Source of the DNA: DASUBV01 sp963725175
GTDB lineage: Bacteria; Actinomycetota; Actinomycetes; Streptosporangiales; Streptosporangiaceae
Assembly (NCBI GenBank): GCA_963725175.1
Contig: CAVRXH010000006.1
Coordinates: forward strand, 3,906,001 to 3,970,000
DNA: 64,000 nt
Reading direction: 5' to 3'
Shown here: piece by piece, positions 63,001 to 64,000 of the stretch
How the letters are laid out: each line of letters opens with the position of its first letter
Position numbering within the stretch: the stretch's first letter is position 1
Program-made: the position numbers and the translations under genes
The notes under the pieces: generated by a model
What the model saw: the letters and a program-made list of their open reading frames with translations, nothing else
The model's database searches: none
What the model was told of the DNA's origin: nothing

Positions 63001-63625
63001 CCCGGCCCGGCTCCAGGCCCACTCCGCGTCCGCTCTCGTGTATGTGGCCGGGGCGCTCGGCGGGCCCGCCGTCGCCCGGCTGGCTGCCCTGGCCCTGGCC
63101 CTGTCGGTGGTCGCGGCGACGGGGACCAGCATCGTGCTGTGCGCGCGGATCATCTACGGCATGGCCAGCCGCCACACCCTGCCCCCGGCCCTGGCGCGGG
63201 TCTCGCCCCGGTTCGCCACCCCCGTGCAGGCAAGCATCGCCACGGGCGTCCTGCTGGTCATCGCGACCTGGGCCTACCTCCTCGCCACGAGCATCCAGGG
63301 CGCGTTCGACGCCGTGATCAACGCCTCAGGGCTGCTGTTCGCCGCGTTCTACATCCTCACCGCCCTGGCCACCATCACCTACTACCGCCGCCGCGTCACC
63401 GCCACCGTCCGCGACGCCATCACCCTGGGCATCCTCCCGGCCGCCGCCGCCTTGTTCCTGGCCTGGATCATCACCCAGTCGATGCGCACCGCTCCCGCGC
63501 CGCAGAACTGGTCCCTGGCCGGCATCGTCATTGCCGGGCTGGTCCTGATGGCGGTCGCCCGGTTCGTGCTGCGGTCCCCGTTCTTCACCCTTCCCCGCGA
63601 GCACGACCCCGGCCCCCGCCGGTAG
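60008..63625 (+). CDS. APC-type amino acid permease, interrupted by an antisense group II intron
   Basis: The permease is encoded by 60008-60693 and 62869-63625: first exon has helices such as AAPAVSVGLTLAALAAATAY, FEWVGRAISPYLGFLTGWLM and SLASGLLIAVFIYSGW; the second resumes with EGTLYVNEEVKHRRVNPGRA and continues to NWSLAGIVIAGLVLMAVARF. Joined, it would be about 480 residues, normal for APC transporters. The intron of 2175 bp is a multiple of three and has no stop in this frame, so a 1205-residue frame remains. ATG 60008 follows CTGGAGACCCCCC. Transported substrate unknown. Confidence 0.82.
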   Translation: MTDQPAAAVAALAPRPALEPDAIGVAQDTVIGMASAAPAVSVGLTLAALAAATAYGSGPVLLITAIPMLIIANAYRRLNLWNATCGASFEWVGRAISPYLGFLTGWLMIAAYITGAVAGVEVIGPSVLAVAGVTAPGRWPDIWIATGITALMLVIAVAGIKLTARVQVSMAVIEYVILAAVAAAGLVAVLGHWRGTFPATAGWLSPAGIGGKGSLASGLLIAVFIYSGWLSRPRARCWYCYPVRFPGPLAEPGVHLSMHRALHGLLPSGVVWCRPGGRDRAPVAVAGDPHRAGVEQLGPVHGQRPPSPGGSDGALAELLPVPAVQLAQPPDDPPVDEVPQAAERVLAYRVPEVGRPAAQDLVDPGHDGLGGGLRHPVGQGTDLGFHRLEGPAGDEGVDIPLARASLAAPLDAEPQEVESVAHVHDLRLGRRQAQAQRRQHAGDVLAQGFDVGPVTMHEHDEVVRVADDPPVRQALSPAGLAPVGGPHRPARLPRRHHVLIERGQGDVGQQGREDPALRGAGVGLLQPGLLGEHPGLEERLHQRQHALVLDPVTHPVHQGRVVDPVKARLDVRVQHPPVPLGAEHVDLSDRVVRPPLRPEPVGARQETGLEDGLQHELQRRLDHPVGNRRNAQPADLPRAAGLGNHALAHRQRAELPRPQRLAQTVQEPSHPDALPDKAGRQAIHARSVRTAVARDPAVRHHQRRRVMHEIKQVIKPAAGISRRPAVELGLHLRYPLPGPGGPGSRGAGIHRRVFQHCSILTSSKPLPPFPMHRALPGSEYYGGSAPSPAGRLTTSPARPPRRTRGAAGSPKTVPVFTVIRSLEEEPGSAPAASLRVRRRPSPQPPCRPFHGSGSSPPPHHGGGCAPRPAQIRQVRAGIAFEGLYDTGSSRTPLQPARQAHAIWQYWPALALSGLLPPVPASPGTGCPQLQPGRCDGQAVEPFTSTRINSASRRTEGTLYVNEEVKHRRVNPGRAAIWAVAILTILYALAVTGLQGIVSPARLQAHSASALVYVAGALGGPAVARLAALALALSVVAATGTSIVLCARIIYGMASRHTLPPALARVSPRFATPVQASIATGVLLVIATWAYLLATSIQGAFDAVINASGLLFAAFYILTALATITYYRRRVTATVRDAITLGILPAAAALFLAWIITQSMRTAPAPQNWSLAGIVIAGLVLMAVARFVLRSPFFTLPREHDPGPRR
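60757..60790 (-). ncRNA. group II intron domain V
   Basis: 34-nt catalytic hairpin. On the minus strand it starts GAGCCCGG and ends CCGGGTTC, with a TGCAT/ATGCA upper stem, a GAA-type loop and a 2-nt CG bulge on the 3' side; the AGC triad is in its usual place. Domain VI follows to the 3' end of the intron. Confidence 0.9.
60778..60793. repeat. 16-bp repeat shared by the two ends of the intron
   Basis: ATGCACCGGGCTCTCC occurs at 60778-60793 (over domain V) and at 62318-62333 (upstream of the RT start). The second copy lacks the rest of domain V. Confidence 0.6.
60809..62275 (-). CDS. ltrA: group II intron reverse transcriptase/maturase
   Basis: 488 residues. RT blocks: VRRLGIPTIADRVVQAALKL, YGFRPQRRAHDAI, VLDADIEACFDRIDHAALM, GTPQGGILSPLLANIAL, and the catalytic YADD in NWRIVRYADDFVVLVHG, then LSPAKTQIVHMSDGFDFLGF. 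C-terminal maturase (X) domain with INQILRGWTAYFRHAVCKHT; the end NPGAVRVTRYRYRGAIPAPW suggests no separate HNH endonuclease. It occupies domain IV of the intron. Needed for splicing and retrohoming; looks intact. Confidence 0.95.
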   Translation of the reverse strand: MLKDAPVNTGAPAAGASGSGQRVSEMQAKLHRWAAADPGRRFDDLFNLVHDPATLMVAYGRVAGNRGADTPGVDGLTASLVGERIGVAGFLDGLREALRAGKFSPLPVRERVIPKPGGSGKVRRLGIPTIADRVVQAALKLVLEPIFEAGFLPGSYGFRPQRRAHDAIAEIHMFGTKGYRWVLDADIEACFDRIDHAALMDRVRYRVKDKRVLALVKAFLKAGVLTEQAGLQESDTGTPQGGILSPLLANIALTALDEHVMAPWQPGGTMGTAYRRQARRAKGLPNWRIVRYADDFVVLVHGDRPDVEALREDVARMLSPLGLRLSPAKTQIVHMSDGFDFLGFRIQWRRKRGTGKWYVYTFIASRPLKAVKAKIRALTHRVSQATPQTIVTRINQILRGWTAYFRHAVCKHTFSSLRNFVNWRVIRWLRKLHRWNRKQFRQRAVTPSGRWRPLAMNGTELFNPGAVRVTRYRYRGAIPAPWAAPDHA

Positions 63626-63864
63626 GCCTCGCCCGGCGCTGGCCTGCGCGCGGGCTGTCCTGTCGGTCATCGCCTTGTGCTTCGCGGTACCGCGGCTGAC
63701 CGGGCTTGCCTGTGGCCGGGATCTTGATGCGGTGAAGATCATCAGTCATTACTACGGCATGTTCATGCTGACGCTCATCGCGTTCACCGGCTGCCTGCCC
63801 GCACCCGAGACGATCGTTTCCCGGGGAATAAGAAGTGCCGTCCTGAGGCGGCATCCCATGAGCC

Positions 63865-63907
63865 CCGGCTCCTGCCGGGCTGGCTGACGTGTCCCGGCAG
63901 GAGCCGG
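63865..63907 (+). terminator. 15-bp perfect inverted repeat
   Basis: Arms CCGGCTCCTGCCGGG (63865-63879) and CCCGGCAGGAGCCGG (63893-63907) with a 13-base loop, 240 bases after the permease stop. Could terminate the permease transcript, although no T-run follows. Confidence 0.55.
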
Positions 63908-63941
63908 CTCCGCTCAGGAAAGAAAGGAGGCCGCAGGCCAC

Positions 63942-64000
63942 ATGACATGGCAGTTATCACGGGGAACGGCGCGCAAAGGCACGCCCGTTGCGGGAAGAGG
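63942..64000 (+). CDS. start of an unknown gene, cut by the window end
   Basis: ATG at 63942 preceded by AAAGGAGG (63923-63930). The first 19 codons read MTWQLSRGTARKGTPVAGR. Too short to identify. Confidence 0.4.
   Translation, partial: MTWQLSRGTARKGTPVAGR

Noticed and set aside
63954..63968. ATCACGGGGAACGG at the window end matching the int 3' flank at 28007
   Set aside because: Only 14-15 bases in a GC-rich window and with no second att-like feature there; probably chance.

Overview
The window is about 64 kb of very GC-rich DNA with GTG/TTG starts, 4-base stop/start overlaps, Tat and lipoprotein signals, a nuo operon followed by a polyprenyl synthase, and korAB. This fits a filamentous or soil actinomycete of the Streptomyces/Streptosporangium type; the genus cannot be named from the sequence alone.

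Core chromosome (1-27.9 kb): the 3' part of a nuo operon (nuoL disrupted by frameshifts, nuoM, nuoN); a trans-polyprenyl diphosphate synthase probably making the menaquinone tail; a lipoprotein; an IclR regulator; a complete branched-chain amino-acid-type ABC transporter (substrate-binding protein, LivG, LivF, LivH, LivM); msrA; a patch of small toxin-antitoxin-like genes (HicB-like, VapBC); GNAT, methyltransferase and nucleotidyltransferase genes; a beta-lactamase-fold serine hydrolase; an enoyl-CoA hydratase; 2-oxoacid:ferredoxin oxidoreductase KorAB; a CaiB-type CoA-transferase; a LapA-like membrane protein; YajQ; and tRNA-Tyr.

Integrated island 1 (27.89-43.48 kb): an actinomycete integrative and conjugative element sits in the 3' end of tRNA-Tyr, bounded by a perfect 58-bp direct repeat (27834-27891 and 43418-43475). 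It carries a tyrosine integrase, a small HTH (Xis-like) protein, an iteron-rich putative origin, an AAA+ helicase-like protein, a cytosine-5 methyltransferase whose catalytic Cys is Arg, a primase-polymerase, small zinc-finger proteins, a heavily frameshifted FtsK/TraB-type transfer gene, Spd-like small membrane proteins, a GntR repressor behind a perfect 20-bp inverted repeat, and two cargo genes near attR (a PP2C-like phosphatase and a PIN-like nuclease).

Island 2 (43.48-51.83 kb) lies between attR and a third, 25-bp tRNA-Tyr remnant. It is decayed: an HNH nuclease, an unknown protein of lower GC, gene fragments, and a transposon with a DDE transposase and an ExeA-like ATPase; the transposase is knocked out of frame by a 5-bp duplication. 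Each of the three tRNA ends is followed by a similar hairpin.

Right flank (51.83-64 kb): regulatory genes (HATPase anti-sigma type, XRE-TPR), then a tightly coupled six-gene operon: PF04672-type SAM methyltransferase, two small proteins, a secreted S53 (sedolisin) peptidase, and two proteins made almost wholly of tandem ~50-residue helix-turn-helix modules (2 + 6). I know of no named system with this make-up, and it is the best candidate here for something undescribed. Downstream is an APC-type permease gene interrupted by a complete-looking group II intron in the antisense direction, with the reading frame open right through the intron.

Caution: single-base frame breaks cluster in nuoL and the tra gene and occur singly elsewhere, so part of the apparent gene decay could be sequencing error.
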